A DNA stretch of 64,000 nucleotides, taken from Nocardiopsis prasina DSM 43845. GTDB lineage: Bacteria > Actinomycetota > Actinomycetes > Streptosporangiales > Streptosporangiaceae. The notes below the pieces were generated by a model that worked only from the letters and a program-made list of their open reading frames with translations, had not been told where the DNA came from and did no database searches. The translations under genes and the position numbers were made by a program. Positions 1-8,238 of the stretch are shown here, one piece after another (within the stretch, counting starts at the first letter, position 1; the number at the start of each line of letters is the position of its first letter). The DNA is taken from contig NZ_ANAE01000125.1 of NCBI RefSeq assembly GCF_000341265.1, forward strand, positions 36,678 through 100,677. The letters are read 5' to 3'.

Positions 1-1238
1 CACACCAGGCGGTGATCGGAGCTGGGGAACGGGTAGTCGCCCGTCAGCCGGAACAGCGGGTCGTCCACGGTCGGCCAGAACACGCCCGAACCCCGCGCGG
101 GCAGGGACCGCGACGGCAGGACGTAGTCCACCCGCAGGTTGCCCGGGCCGGGCACGTCGTTGAAGTCGGCGCTGTCCAGTTCCGGGTCGCCCTCGTGGTC
201 ATCGTTGGCGCCGCCCTGCCGCTGGGCCGCACCGCGTCCGCCCTGGCTGGAGGGGCGCACGTCCACGACGTCGCGGTGCTCCAACAGCTGGGTCACGGCC
301 TCGGGGTGCCCGTCACCGTCGTTCGGGTCGGCGTTGAGGTCACCGGCGATCACGAACGGGGCCCCGGGGGCGAGCCCGCCCCGCACGCCCTCGTCGTCGT
401 AGACGTACGAACCCCCGCGCGGGGTCACGTAGTCGGCCCAGAACCGGATCTCGTCGTGGTTGCGAGCCACGTTGCGCCTCTCCGGACCGTCGAACGCCGG
501 CGGTGTCGGGTGGCTGGCCAGCAGGTGCACCGGACGCCCGCGCCCGGTGTCGATCGGGACGTCCCAGTGGCTCTTGGAGGACAGCCGCAGCACCGCCAGG
601 GCCTCCTCCGAGTAGTACGGCTCACCGGTCTCCGGATCGGTGGGCAGCAGGGCGTCGGGCATGTCGGCCCAGCGGAAGTTCTGGAACGTGCGCACCTCGT
701 CCGTGACGATCGGGTACATCGAGTACACGACCATCCCGTACTGACCGGGGAAGACGCCGTACCCGAAGGCGTCCTCCGCGTACTCGGGACCGCCCGGCTC
801 GGTCACCGCCTCGCCGTCGCCGTTGAGGTCCACACCGGAGGCGACTCCCGTGTTGACCGGGGCGGTGTACACGTACGGGTACTCGATCGGCTCGGCACCG
901 GACTGGCCCACGGACAGGTAGTTGTCCTGGAAGAGCCGGGGACCCGCGCCCTCGTCGTCGTAGTCGAACTCGTTGACCAGCAGCACGTCGGGGCGCACGT
1001 GCTGGATGATCTCCGCCACGTTGCGCGCCTGCTCGCTGTCGGGGGTCGCCAGCTCCTCGACGAGGGCGCCCTGCTCACCGCGCTCCAGGGCGGTGTTGAA
1101 GGTGGCGAAGCGCACCTCGTGCGCCCCGGGCGGGGCGGGAACCGACGACTCGGCCGCGGAGGACGGCAGCGCGGTCAGCGCCGAGGCGGCCAGCACCAGG
1201 GTGGCGGTGGAGGCGATCCGGCGGGGCGTGGTGGTCAC
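1..1238 (-). CDS. Secreted endonuclease/exonuclease/phosphatase-family protein (partial)
   Basis: The frame runs off the left edge, but only a few C-terminal residues are probably missing, because the SDHRLV motif that closes this fold lies at the edge. The GTG start at 1238 follows a GAGAGGA ribosome site. Residues about 1-27 form a Tat/Sec-like signal peptide (TTTPRRIAS, then a hydrophobic stretch ending SSAAES). Family motifs follow: an N-terminal VRFATFNTAL strand, a LVNEFDYDD acidic loop, a GDLNADPNDGD metal/phosphate-binding motif and the final SDH. The family hydrolyses phosphodiester or phosphate-ester bonds; the substrate of this secreted member is not evident. It is divergent from the next gene. 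Confidence 0.85.
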   Translation of the reverse strand, partial: MTTTPRRIASTATLVLAASALTALPSSAAESSVPAPPGAHEVRFATFNTALERGEQGALVEELATPDSEQARNVAEIIQHVRPDVLLVNEFDYDDEGAGPRLFQDNYLSVGQSGAEPIEYPYVYTAPVNTGVASGVDLNGDGEAVTEPGGPEYAEDAFGYGVFPGQYGMVVYSMYPIVTDEVRTFQNFRWADMPDALLPTDPETGEPYYSEEALAVLRLSSKSHWDVPIDTGRGRPVHLLASHPTPPAFDGPERRNVARNHDEIRFWADYVTPRGGSYVYDDEGVRGGLAPGAPFVIAGDLNADPNDGDGHPEAVTQLLEHRDVVDVRPSSQGGRGAAQRQGGANDDHEGDPELDSADFNDVPGPGNLRVDYVLPSRSLPARGSGVFWPTVDDPLFRLTGDYPFPSSDHRLV

Positions 1239-1378
1239 GGAAGAGGGTCCTCTCAGGGGAGCGGGGGCCGACCGCCGGAGGCTAACAGGCCCGCGTGTCC
1301 GAACGGTGTACCACCACAGTCGGAACGGCGACCGAATCCCCTTGTCGCCCCCGGCTCCGCCTTGTTGACTGGGGTCCC

Positions 1379-2242
1379 ATGGCAGACAAGGAACCCCGAC
1401 GCCCGTTCCGCGGGGACCTCTCGCGCGACGAACAGCTCGGGACCCTGCCCGGTGACACCCGCCCCGAGGAGGTTCCCGAACTCACCGAGTGCGCGGCCAA
1501 GGTCCTGGCCCGCAGCGCCGACGGCGACCTGTTCTTCGTCGGCCGTTACCCGGACCGCCTGCACGACCTGCTCAGCGGGGTCCTCGCCGACACCCCCCAC
1601 CTGTCCCGGCTGCACCGCTTGCCGCTCTCCCTCCACGGCACGGGCGGCCGCGACCTGACCCCCGACGAGCGCGTCCAGCTCCGCGCAGACCTCACCGCCT
1701 CGGGCATCACGCCCGCGGGAATGGCAGCACGCGAGCGCCCCCTGGTGCTGGTCGACCTCGTCCACGACGGAACCACCTTCGGCCACCTCCACCGGGAACT
1801 ACGCGCCTGGATCGACGAGGAGCGCGTCGCATGGAACGTGATCCGCCGCGGGCTCCGCTACCTCGGAATCACCGTCCGCCGCCACACCGGCCCCCACACC
1901 CGGCGCTGGCAGCAACACGCCGAGTGGACCCGTGAACTCCCCGCGAGTTCCGTGGGCAACGTGTCCGTGCCAGGCCCCCTCTGGCGCTACCTCGGCGATT
2001 GCCAGGGCACGATCGAACCCCCGTTCCGCCGCGCCCGCCGGGCCGACCCCTGTGCGGCCGCGCCCCGTCACGACGACCGTCCCCGGGAGGCCCTCGGTGA
2101 GGCGCCGTCCTTGCGTGACCACGGCCTCACCCGCGGGGCCCGCGCGCAGGTCCACCGCGCCCTGACCGCCGAACCGGCCTTCCGGGACCCCTGGCTGCGG
2201 ACCCTGGCCCACACCCTGCGCTCCTCCGGCGGATCCCGCTGA
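1379..2242 (+). CDS. Conserved hypothetical protein with a PRTase-like loop
   Basis: A soluble protein of 287 residues that I do not recognise by name. Residues about 120-140 read LVLVDLVHDGTTFGHL, which resembles the acidic PRPP-binding loop of type I phosphoribosyltransferases (two hydrophobic residues, D, x, x, then a G-T turn); FFVGRYPDRLHDLLSGV near the N-terminus recalls the start of such domains. This is weak evidence and enzyme activity is not claimed. The ATG at 1379 is chosen because coding-like composition begins there; the frame is open 28 codons further upstream. It lies between the divergent EEP gene and dnaE. Confidence 0.6.
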   Translation: MADKEPRRPFRGDLSRDEQLGTLPGDTRPEEVPELTECAAKVLARSADGDLFFVGRYPDRLHDLLSGVLADTPHLSRLHRLPLSLHGTGGRDLTPDERVQLRADLTASGITPAGMAARERPLVLVDLVHDGTTFGHLHRELRAWIDEERVAWNVIRRGLRYLGITVRRHTGPHTRRWQQHAEWTRELPASSVGNVSVPGPLWRYLGDCQGTIEPPFRRARRADPCAAAPRHDDRPREALGEAPSLRDHGLTRGARAQVHRALTAEPAFRDPWLRTLAHTLRSSGGSR

Positions 2243-2305
2243 GTCCGTAGGGGGCGGGGGAGTGCCGCCGTCCACAGGGCGTCCGCGAAAGTCGTGGGGA
2301 AGTCG

Positions 2306-2311
2306 TAGGCT
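2306..2311 (+). promoter_or_regulatory. Candidate -10 element of dnaE
   Basis: TAGGCT lies 47 bases before the dnaE start and fits the TAnnnT consensus. A transcript from here would carry a short leader. No convincing -35 hexamer is visible, so support is limited. Confidence 0.35.
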
Positions 2312-2357
2312 CAGGAGACACCACCCGTCCGTCTACCCGCCTGGGGGCACCCGCGTC

Positions 2358-5300
2358 ATGGCCGACTCCTTCGCACATCTGCACGTCCACACCGAGTACT
2401 CCATGCTCGACGGTGCGGCGAAGCTGAAGCCCCTGTTCAAGGAGGCCGGGCGGTTGGGGATGCCAGCCGTGGCCATGACCGACCACGGCAACATGTTCGG
2501 GGCCTACGAGTTCTACCAGCAGTCCAAGGGCTCGGGCGTCAAACCGATCATCGGGATCGAGGCCTACGTCGCACCCGAGTCGCGCTTCCACAAGAAGCGG
2601 GTGTTCTGGGGGCGCTCCAACACCTCCGACGACGCCTCGGCGGAGGGCGGCAAGGACATCTCCGGTGGCGGCCGGTACCTGCACATGACCATGCTCGCGC
2701 GGAACGCGCAGGGTCTGCGCAACCTCTTCCGGATGTCATCCCTGGCTTCGGCCGAGGGCTACTACATGAAGCCCCGCATGGACCTCGAGCTCATGCAGCA
2801 GTACAACGAGGGCATCATCGTCTCGACCGGCTGCCCCTCCGGCGGTGTGCAGACACGGCTGAGGTTGGGGCAGGAGAAGGAGGCGATCGAGTACGCGGCC
2901 GGGCTCCAGGACATCTTCGGCAAGGAGAACGTCTTCCTGGAGCTGATGGACCACGGCGTGCCGATCGAGAAGGAGGTCCGCGACGGCCTGCTCAAGGTCG
3001 GCCGGGAGCTCGACATCCCGCCGCTGGTGACCAACGACTCGCACTACGTCTACGAGTCCCAGGCGTCGGCGCACGACGCCCTCCTGGCTGTGGGCGTGGG
3101 CAAGAACCTGGACGACCCGACCAGGTTCCGGTTCAACGGCTCCGGCTACTACCTCAAGACCGCCGACGAGATGCGCGGCCTGCTCAACTTCGACGAGTGG
3201 GCGCAGGGTTGCAAGAACACCCTGCTCATCGCCGAGCGCGTCGAAGCCGGTGCCTACGACGAGGTCTTCGCCCACCGCGACCTCATGCCGGTCTTTCCCG
3301 TGCCGGAGGGGGAGTCGCAGGCCTCGTGGCTGGCCAAGGAGGTCGAACGGCTCCTCCCGAACCGCTACCCGGACGGTGCGGGTGACGACGTCCGCCGCCG
3401 GGTCGAGTTCGAGCTCGGCATCATCAACGAGATGGGCTTCCCCGCGTACTTCCTCGTGGTCGCGGACATCTGCCAGTACGCCCGCAAGAGCGGGATCGCG
3501 CTGGGCCCGGGCCGTGGGTCGGCGGCGGGCTCGATGATCGCCTACATCCTGGGCATCACCGACCTCGACCCCCTGGAGCACGGCCTGCTGTTCGAGCGGT
3601 TCCTCAACCCCGAACGAGTGTCCATGCCCGATGTCGACCTGGACTTCGACGAGCGTAGGCGCGGGGAGATGATCGAGTACGTCACCCGGCTGTACGGCGA
3701 GGAGCGTGTGGCGCAGATCCTCACCTTCGGCACCATCAAGGCGAAGGCCGCGATCAAGGACTCCACCCGCATCCTGGGCATGCCCTACTCGGTCGGAGAC
3801 CAGATCACCAAGGCCTTCCCGGCGGCGGTCGGAGGCAAGGAGATCGCGCTCGACGCGGTCTTCAACACCGAGAACGAGCGGTACGGCGAGACCACCGAGC
3901 TGCGCAGCCTGGTGGACAACGACCCCCAGGTCGCCAAGGTCATGGAGACCGCGCGCGGTATCGAGGGGCTGACCCGCGGCACGGGCGTGCACGCGGCGGG
4001 CGTCATCCTGTCCAAGGAGCCTCTGCTCGACGTCATCCCGTTGCACAAGCGGGACGCGGACGGCGCCATCATCACCGGCTTTCCCTACCCTCAGTGCGAG
4101 GACATGGGTCTGCTCAAGATGGACTTCCTGGGTCTGCGCAACCTCACGATCATGGACGACGCGGTCAAGAGCATCAAGGAGGCGGAAGGGGTCGACATCG
4201 ACCTCATCAAGCTGCCGCTCGACGACAAGAAGACCTACCAGCTGCTCTCCCGGGGCGACACCCTGGGCGTGTTCCAGCTGGACGGCGGCGCCATGCGCAA
4301 CCTGCTCAAGCGGATGCAGCCGAAGAAGTTCGGTGACATCGCGGCGGTCAACGCCCTGTACCGTCCGGGGCCGATGGCCGCGAACGCGCACAACGACTAC
4401 GCGGACCGGTCGAACGGGCGTCAGGAGATCACGGCGATCCACCCGGAGCTCAAGGACGCCCTGGAGCCGATTCTCGCTGAGACGTTCCACCTGATCGTGT
4501 ATCAGGAGCAGATCATGGCCATCGCGCAGCAGCTGGCCGGGTACACGCTGGGCGGCGCCGACCTGATGCGACGCGCGATGGGCAAGAAGAAGAAGGAGGC
4601 GCTCGAGGAGGAGGAGGCCAAGTTCTTCCCCGGCGCGATGGAGCGCGGCTTCTCCAAGGAGGCCATCCAGACCCTGTGGGACGTCATGCTCCCCTTCTCC
4701 GGCTACGCCTTCAACAAGTCGCACGCCGCCGGGTACGCGCTGGTCTCCTACTGGACCGCCTACCTCAAGGCCAACTACCCGGCCGCGTACATGGCCGCGC
4801 TCTTGACCTCGGTCAGTGACGACAAGGACAAGATGGCGGTGTACCTGGCCGAGTGCCGGGCCCAGCACATCAAGGTGCTGCCGCCGGACGTCAACGAGTC
4901 GGGTCTGCGCTTCACGCCGGTGGGCAAGGACATCCGCTTCGGCATGGGCGCGGTGCGCAACGTGGGCGCGAACGTGGTGAACTCGATCGTCAGGACCCGC
5001 ACGGAGAAGGGCAAGTACTCGTCCTTCACGGACTTCCTGTCCAAGATCGAGCTCGCGGCGTGCAACAAGCGCGTGATCGAGTCGCTGGTCAAGGCGGGCG
5101 GGTTCGACTCGCTCGGGCAGCCCCGGCGTGAGCTGTACCGCCACCACGAGGTGGCGGTGGACGGCATGATCAGCTCCAAGAAGCAGGAGGCCCACGGCCA
5201 GTTCGACCTGTTCGGCGGCGGTGACGACGACGGTGACTCCACCCCGATCGGGCTGAACATCCAGTGGGGCGAGGAGGAGTGGGACCGCAAGACCAAGCTG

Positions 5301-5921
5301 GCCTTCGAACGGGAGATGCTGGGTCTGTACGTGTCCAGTCACCCGCTGGCCGGGGCCGAGCGGGTGCTGGCGCGTTCCCGGGACACCTCGATCGCGCAGA
5401 TCGTCGCCGGTGACATGGCGCGTGAGCGGGGTGAGGTGCGGATCTCGGGGTTGATCTCCAAGGTGGACAAGCGCACCAACAAGGCGGGCAACCAGTGGGC
5501 CATCGCCACGGTGGAGGATCTGGACGCCAGCATGGAGGTGCTGTTCTTCCCCAAGACGTATCCGCTGTACGTGGAGGCGCTGCTGGAGGACACCGCGGTC
5601 ACGGTCAAGGGACGGCTCAACGATCGGGACGGCACCTGGTCGATGTTCGCCTCGGAGATGTCCATCCTCGACATCTCCCATGTCACGGAGGGCGAACCGC
5701 CGGTCCTGCTGACCGTCGCCGAGGACCGGTTGGACTCCGAGCTCATCGACGACCTCCGCCAGGTGCTGAGCACGCACAAGGGCGACACCCCCGTGCGGAT
5801 CCGGGTGGACAACCCGGTGCGCTCCCGGATCTACGCGGTGGACCGCTACTCGGTGCGGATCTCCCCGGAGTTCAACGGTGAGATGAAGAGCCTGCTGGGG
5901 GCGTACGCGGTCGACTACTGA
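2358..5921 (+). CDS. dnaE: DNA polymerase III alpha subunit (replicative)
   Basis: The 1187-residue protein is the catalytic subunit of the replicative polymerase and works in the cytoplasm at the fork. The N-terminal PHP domain begins AHLHVHTEYSMLDG at residue 6. The palm carries the catalytic pair D425 and D427 in SMPDVDLDFDERR. The tandem helix-hairpin-helix region and a C-terminal OB fold (VRISGLISKVDKRTNKAG) follow, and the length matches actinobacterial DnaE1. The ATG at 2358 is chosen because MADSFAHLHVHTEYS is the usual N-terminus; an upstream in-frame ATG at 2262 would add unconserved residues. A strong terminator follows directly. Confidence 0.98.
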   Translation: MADSFAHLHVHTEYSMLDGAAKLKPLFKEAGRLGMPAVAMTDHGNMFGAYEFYQQSKGSGVKPIIGIEAYVAPESRFHKKRVFWGRSNTSDDASAEGGKDISGGGRYLHMTMLARNAQGLRNLFRMSSLASAEGYYMKPRMDLELMQQYNEGIIVSTGCPSGGVQTRLRLGQEKEAIEYAAGLQDIFGKENVFLELMDHGVPIEKEVRDGLLKVGRELDIPPLVTNDSHYVYESQASAHDALLAVGVGKNLDDPTRFRFNGSGYYLKTADEMRGLLNFDEWAQGCKNTLLIAERVEAGAYDEVFAHRDLMPVFPVPEGESQASWLAKEVERLLPNRYPDGAGDDVRRRVEFELGIINEMGFPAYFLVVADICQYARKSGIALGPGRGSAAGSMIAYILGITDLDPLEHGLLFERFLNPERVSMPDVDLDFDERRRGEMIEYVTRLYGEERVAQILTFGTIKAKAAIKDSTRILGMPYSVGDQITKAFPAAVGGKEIALDAVFNTENERYGETTELRSLVDNDPQVAKVMETARGIEGLTRGTGVHAAGVILSKEPLLDVIPLHKRDADGAIITGFPYPQCEDMGLLKMDFLGLRNLTIMDDAVKSIKEAEGVDIDLIKLPLDDKKTYQLLSRGDTLGVFQLDGGAMRNLLKRMQPKKFGDIAAVNALYRPGPMAANAHNDYADRSNGRQEITAIHPELKDALEPILAETFHLIVYQEQIMAIAQQLAGYTLGGADLMRRAMGKKKKEALEEEEAKFFPGAMERGFSKEAIQTLWDVMLPFSGYAFNKSHAAGYALVSYWTAYLKANYPAAYMAALLTSVSDDKDKMAVYLAECRAQHIKVLPPDVNESGLRFTPVGKDIRFGMGAVRNVGANVVNSIVRTRTEKGKYSSFTDFLSKIELAACNKRVIESLVKAGGFDSLGQPRRELYRHHEVAVDGMISSKKQEAHGQFDLFGGGDDDGDSTPIGLNIQWGEEEWDRKTKLAFEREMLGLYVSSHPLAGAERVLARSRDTSIAQIVAGDMARERGEVRISGLISKVDKRTNKAGNQWAIATVEDLDASMEVLFFPKTYPLYVEALLEDTAVTVKGRLNDRDGTWSMFASEMSILDISHVTEGEPPVLLTVAEDRLDSELIDDLRQVLSTHKGDTPVRIRVDNPVRSRIYAVDRYSVRISPEFNGEMKSLLGAYAVDY

Positions 5922-5933
5922 CCCGCCTCCGAG

Positions 5934-5966
5934 ATCCCCGTGTGCGGCACCGCACACGGGGATTTC
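5934..5966 (+). terminator. dnaE terminator
   Basis: A perfect 13-bp stem (arms 5934-5946 and 5951-5963) with a 4-base loop starts 12 bases after the dnaE stop and is followed by TTTCTCTG. This is a classic intrinsic terminator. Confidence 0.9.
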
Positions 5967-5997
5967 TCTGTCTTCGCCCTTGCTTTGATCGAGTTAG

Positions 5998-6018
5998 CGA
6001 TATATCTTTGAGTTATCG
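5998..6018 (+). promoter_or_regulatory. Possible PadR operator
   Basis: The arms CGATATATC and GAGTTATCG flank TTT and match as an inverted repeat at 7 of 9 positions. The site is AT-rich in a GC-rich genome and lies 57 bases before a PadR-type gene. PadR regulators commonly bind AT-rich dyads in their own promoter, so autoregulation is inferred. Confidence 0.45.
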
Positions 6019-6074
6019 AATCACGGAATGACAGTCGTGAACGATCAAGATCACTCGACAGCAGGGAGAACGAC

Positions 6075-6911
6075 ATGACCGCGATGGCACTTCCCGGCCC
6101 CTGGCCCTGGGGCGGACGACACTCCGAGCGTCCCCGACTTCCCTGGGCCTGGCGCCCCACGGACACCCCCCGCGCACACCACGACCCGCGAGACGGGCAC
6201 GACGAACACCACGGCCCGCGACGGGACGGGTTCGGGTCCCCGCCGCCGGAACCGCCCCGGCCGCCGCACCCTTCGTGGGGCGGAGGCGCCGTCCCCGGCG
6301 GCCCCTTCGGTGGCCCCGGCGGTCCCTTCGGTGGCCCCGGCGGCCCCGGTGGGCCGTTCGGGCCCGGATTCCCCTTCGGGGGCGGGCACGGACACCGGCG
6401 AGGCGGCACCCGAGCACGGCGCGGCGACGTCCGCACCGGGATCCTCATGCTCCTGGCTGAGGAGACGCGCAGCGGCTACGAGATCATCCGCGAGGGTCGC
6501 GAACGCAGCGGCGGGGTCTGGCGGCCCAGCCCCGGCTCGGTCTACCCCATGCTCCAGCAGCTGGAGGATGAGGGCCTGGTCGCGCAGGTCGAGGGGGAGG
6601 GGCGCCGCCGTCCCTACCAGCTCACTGACGAGGGCGTCGCCTACCTGGAGGAGAACGGCGCCGACCTCACCCCGCCCTGGGAGGCGGGGGCCGACGCGTA
6701 CGCCGACGCCAGGTCCCGCTACGAGGAGATCAGCACCCTGGCGTACCAGCTCTCGGCCGCCGCGTCCCAGGTCGCCCAGGCCGGGACCCCGGAGCAGCTG
6801 GAACGGGCCAAGCGTCTGCTGGCCGACACCAAGCGGGGGCTCTACCTGATCCTCGCCGACGATGACGGCGGTGTCACCGAGGACGCCGACACCACGGACG
6901 ACCAGGACTGA
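6075..6911 (+). CDS. PadR-family transcriptional regulator with Gly/Pro-rich N-terminus
   Basis: A protein of 278 residues. Residues about 115-195 form the PadR winged helix: RTGILMLLAEETRSGYEII, a PSPGSVYPMLQQLEDEGLV recognition helix, and RRPYQLTDEG wing. A C-terminal helical dimerisation part follows (about 205-262) and the tail is acidic. The first 110 residues are unusual: His/Pro/Arg-rich, then GGPFGGP repeats encoded by near-identical 21-base units. The ATG at 6075 follows GGGAGAA. An AT-rich dyad upstream suggests autoregulation. Members often control neighbouring transporters, but none is adjacent here, so the target is unknown. Confidence 0.9.
   Translation: MTAMALPGPWPWGGRHSERPRLPWAWRPTDTPRAHHDPRDGHDEHHGPRRDGFGSPPPEPPRPPHPSWGGGAVPGGPFGGPGGPFGGPGGPGGPFGPGFPFGGGHGHRRGGTRARRGDVRTGILMLLAEETRSGYEIIREGRERSGGVWRPSPGSVYPMLQQLEDEGLVAQVEGEGRRRPYQLTDEGVAYLEENGADLTPPWEAGADAYADARSRYEEISTLAYQLSAAASQVAQAGTPEQLERAKRLLADTKRGLYLILADDDGGVTEDADTTDDQD
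6300..6362 (+). repeat. 21-base tandem repeats coding GGPFGGP
   Basis: Two near-identical 21-base units (6300-6320 and 6321-6341) and a third degenerate unit encode Gly/Pro/Phe heptads in the PadR protein. Copy number could vary by slippage. Confidence 0.75.
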
Positions 6912-6921
6912 GCCGCGCGAC

Positions 6922-6961
6922 ATTCGGGCCCGGGACGGTGTACACCGTCCCGGGCCCGAAT
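6922..6961. terminator. Bidirectional terminator, padR / DinB gene
   Basis: A perfect 20-bp inverted repeat (6922-6941 with 6942-6961), centred on ACGGTGT/ACACCGT, sits between two convergent genes, 10 bases after the padR stop and 11 before the end of the DinB-type gene. It can terminate both transcripts. Confidence 0.85.
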
Positions 6962-6972
6962 CGTCGCGGTGC

Positions 6973-7506
6973 CTACTCGCCGGTGGCGCCGTCGGCCAGC
7001 TCCCGGAGGATGTCCAGGTGCCCGTTGTGCCGGGCGGTCTCCTCGATCATGTGGAGGACCACCCAGCGCAGGGTCACCCGTTCACGGTCCCTGAGCACCC
7101 GTCGGGCGGAGTTGCCGAGCTCCAGATGGGAGGTGATCTCCCGGGAGCGCTCGCATTGGGCGGCGTACTCGGAGAGGAGCTCGTCCAGGGGCCGCTCGAC
7201 CCCGACCCTGAACTCGCCGTCCGGATCCTCGGTCGAGTACGGGGCCACGTCGGGCTGGTTGAGCATCACGACGTCGAACCAGAACGCCTCCACCCAGCGC
7301 AGGTGCGAGACGATCCCGCCGATGGTGGTCATGGGCGACCCCGGGACCGGCGCGGACGAGGAGAGGCCGGCGGCCAGGCCCGCGCACTTGCGGTGCACCG
7401 TCGCCCGGTGCCAGTCCAGCGAGGCCAGGAGCATCGTGCGTTCGTCGGCGGCTGTGGGAGCATCGACACGCTCGGGGAGGTTCTGGAGACTGCTCTTGTC
7501 GCTCAT
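6973..7506 (-). CDS. DinB-fold (DUF664-type) protein
   Basis: A protein of 177 residues. It has the actinobacterial DUF664/DinB pattern: ERTMLLASLDWHRATVHRKC near the N-terminus, IGGIVSHLRWVEAFWF in the middle, and LRWVVLHMIEETARHNGHLD near the end. The His residues (SHLRWVE, HMIEETARHNGH) form the metal site of this four-helix fold. Relatives are mycothiol- or bacillithiol-dependent transferases, but this protein's reaction is unknown. The ATG at 7506 is preceded by AGGAGA with 8 bases of spacing; an upstream in-frame start lacks such a site. Confidence 0.85.
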   Translation of the reverse strand: MSDKSSLQNLPERVDAPTAADERTMLLASLDWHRATVHRKCAGLAAGLSSSAPVPGSPMTTIGGIVSHLRWVEAFWFDVVMLNQPDVAPYSTEDPDGEFRVGVERPLDELLSEYAAQCERSREITSHLELGNSARRVLRDRERVTLRWVVLHMIEETARHNGHLDILRELADGATGE

Positions 7507-7584
7507 GGCGGTATTCTCCTTCGGGCCATGTCCGGTATCCACAGGTTTTCGGCGGGCCCGGGTGGCGACGATGAGGAGCGGGTG

Positions 7585-8211
7585 ATGGCGGAACAGAGCT
7601 GTAGGGGTCCGGTGCGCGGCTTGGTCGTGGGCGTGGGCCTCCTCGGGGCGGTGGCCCTGCTGGGCGCGCTCCTCGCGCCGTTGTGGTGGTGGCTCGCCCC
7701 GCGGCCCGAGGTGGTGGTCCTACCGGACGGCGGTGTCTTCACGGGCGCGTCCGAGGTGGTCTTCGCGGGTGAGGGCTACTTCGTCGTCATCACCGCGGTG
7801 GCCGGGCTCCTCACCGGCTACGCCACCTACATGGTCCAGTTCGCGCTGGCTCGGCGCAGGTTCCAGGACCTGCGGCTGGTCGGGCTGATCTCCGGTTCGC
7901 TCGGCGCGGCCGCGGCGTCCCTGCTGGTGTGGCGGATCGGGACCGCCCTGGACGCCCCGGCCCGGGAGACCATGCTGGCCACCGACCCCGGCGGCACCGT
8001 CGTCGCCGCCCTCCAGCTCCAGGCCGTCGCCTTCCTGGTCGTGTGGCCCTTCGTGCACGTCCTCCAGTACGGGCTGCTGGACGCCTTCAGCCTGATGCGC
8101 GGCGACCAGCCCGGCGTTCCCGAACCGGTCCGGGCCGCACCCCTGCCGGAGGGCGCGCTCCCCCAGACCGGCGACCCCCGGCCGGGCGGGCCGGGCCCCG
8201 GTAGCGGCTGA
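7585..8211 (+). CDS. Membrane protein, DUF2567-like
   Basis: A protein of 208 residues with about four membrane segments (residues about 10-35, 65-88, 98-118 and 138-160) and a Pro/Gly-rich cytoplasmic tail. The sequence LLAPLWWWLAPRPEVVV followed by a GEGYFVVITAVAGLLTG segment matches the DUF2567 layout as I recall it; the function is unknown. The ATG at 7585 follows GAGGAG with 6 bases of spacing. It is divergent from the DinB-type gene and convergent with the acyl-CoA ligase gene. Confidence 0.7.
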   Translation: MAEQSCRGPVRGLVVGVGLLGAVALLGALLAPLWWWLAPRPEVVVLPDGGVFTGASEVVFAGEGYFVVITAVAGLLTGYATYMVQFALARRRFQDLRLVGLISGSLGAAAASLLVWRIGTALDAPARETMLATDPGGTVVAALQLQAVAFLVVWPFVHVLQYGLLDAFSLMRGDQPGVPEPVRAAPLPEGALPQTGDPRPGGPGPGSG

Positions 8212-8238
8212 CGGTGTCCCTCGGGCCCGGGGCCCCGC

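Noticed and set aside
12-1378. Plus-strand open frame through the EEP-family gene
   Set aside because: The minus strand encodes a clear signal peptide and EEP motifs; the plus frame is a shadow that only becomes real at 1379.
2736-5957. Minus-strand open frame of 1073 codons opposite dnaE
   Set aside because: Antisense shadow with Val/His/Gln-rich sequence typical of reversed GC-rich genes.
8193-8235. Hairpin between the DUF2567-like and acyl-CoA ligase genes
   Set aside because: Only an 8-bp stem with a 27-base loop in very GC-rich DNA; it could be chance.
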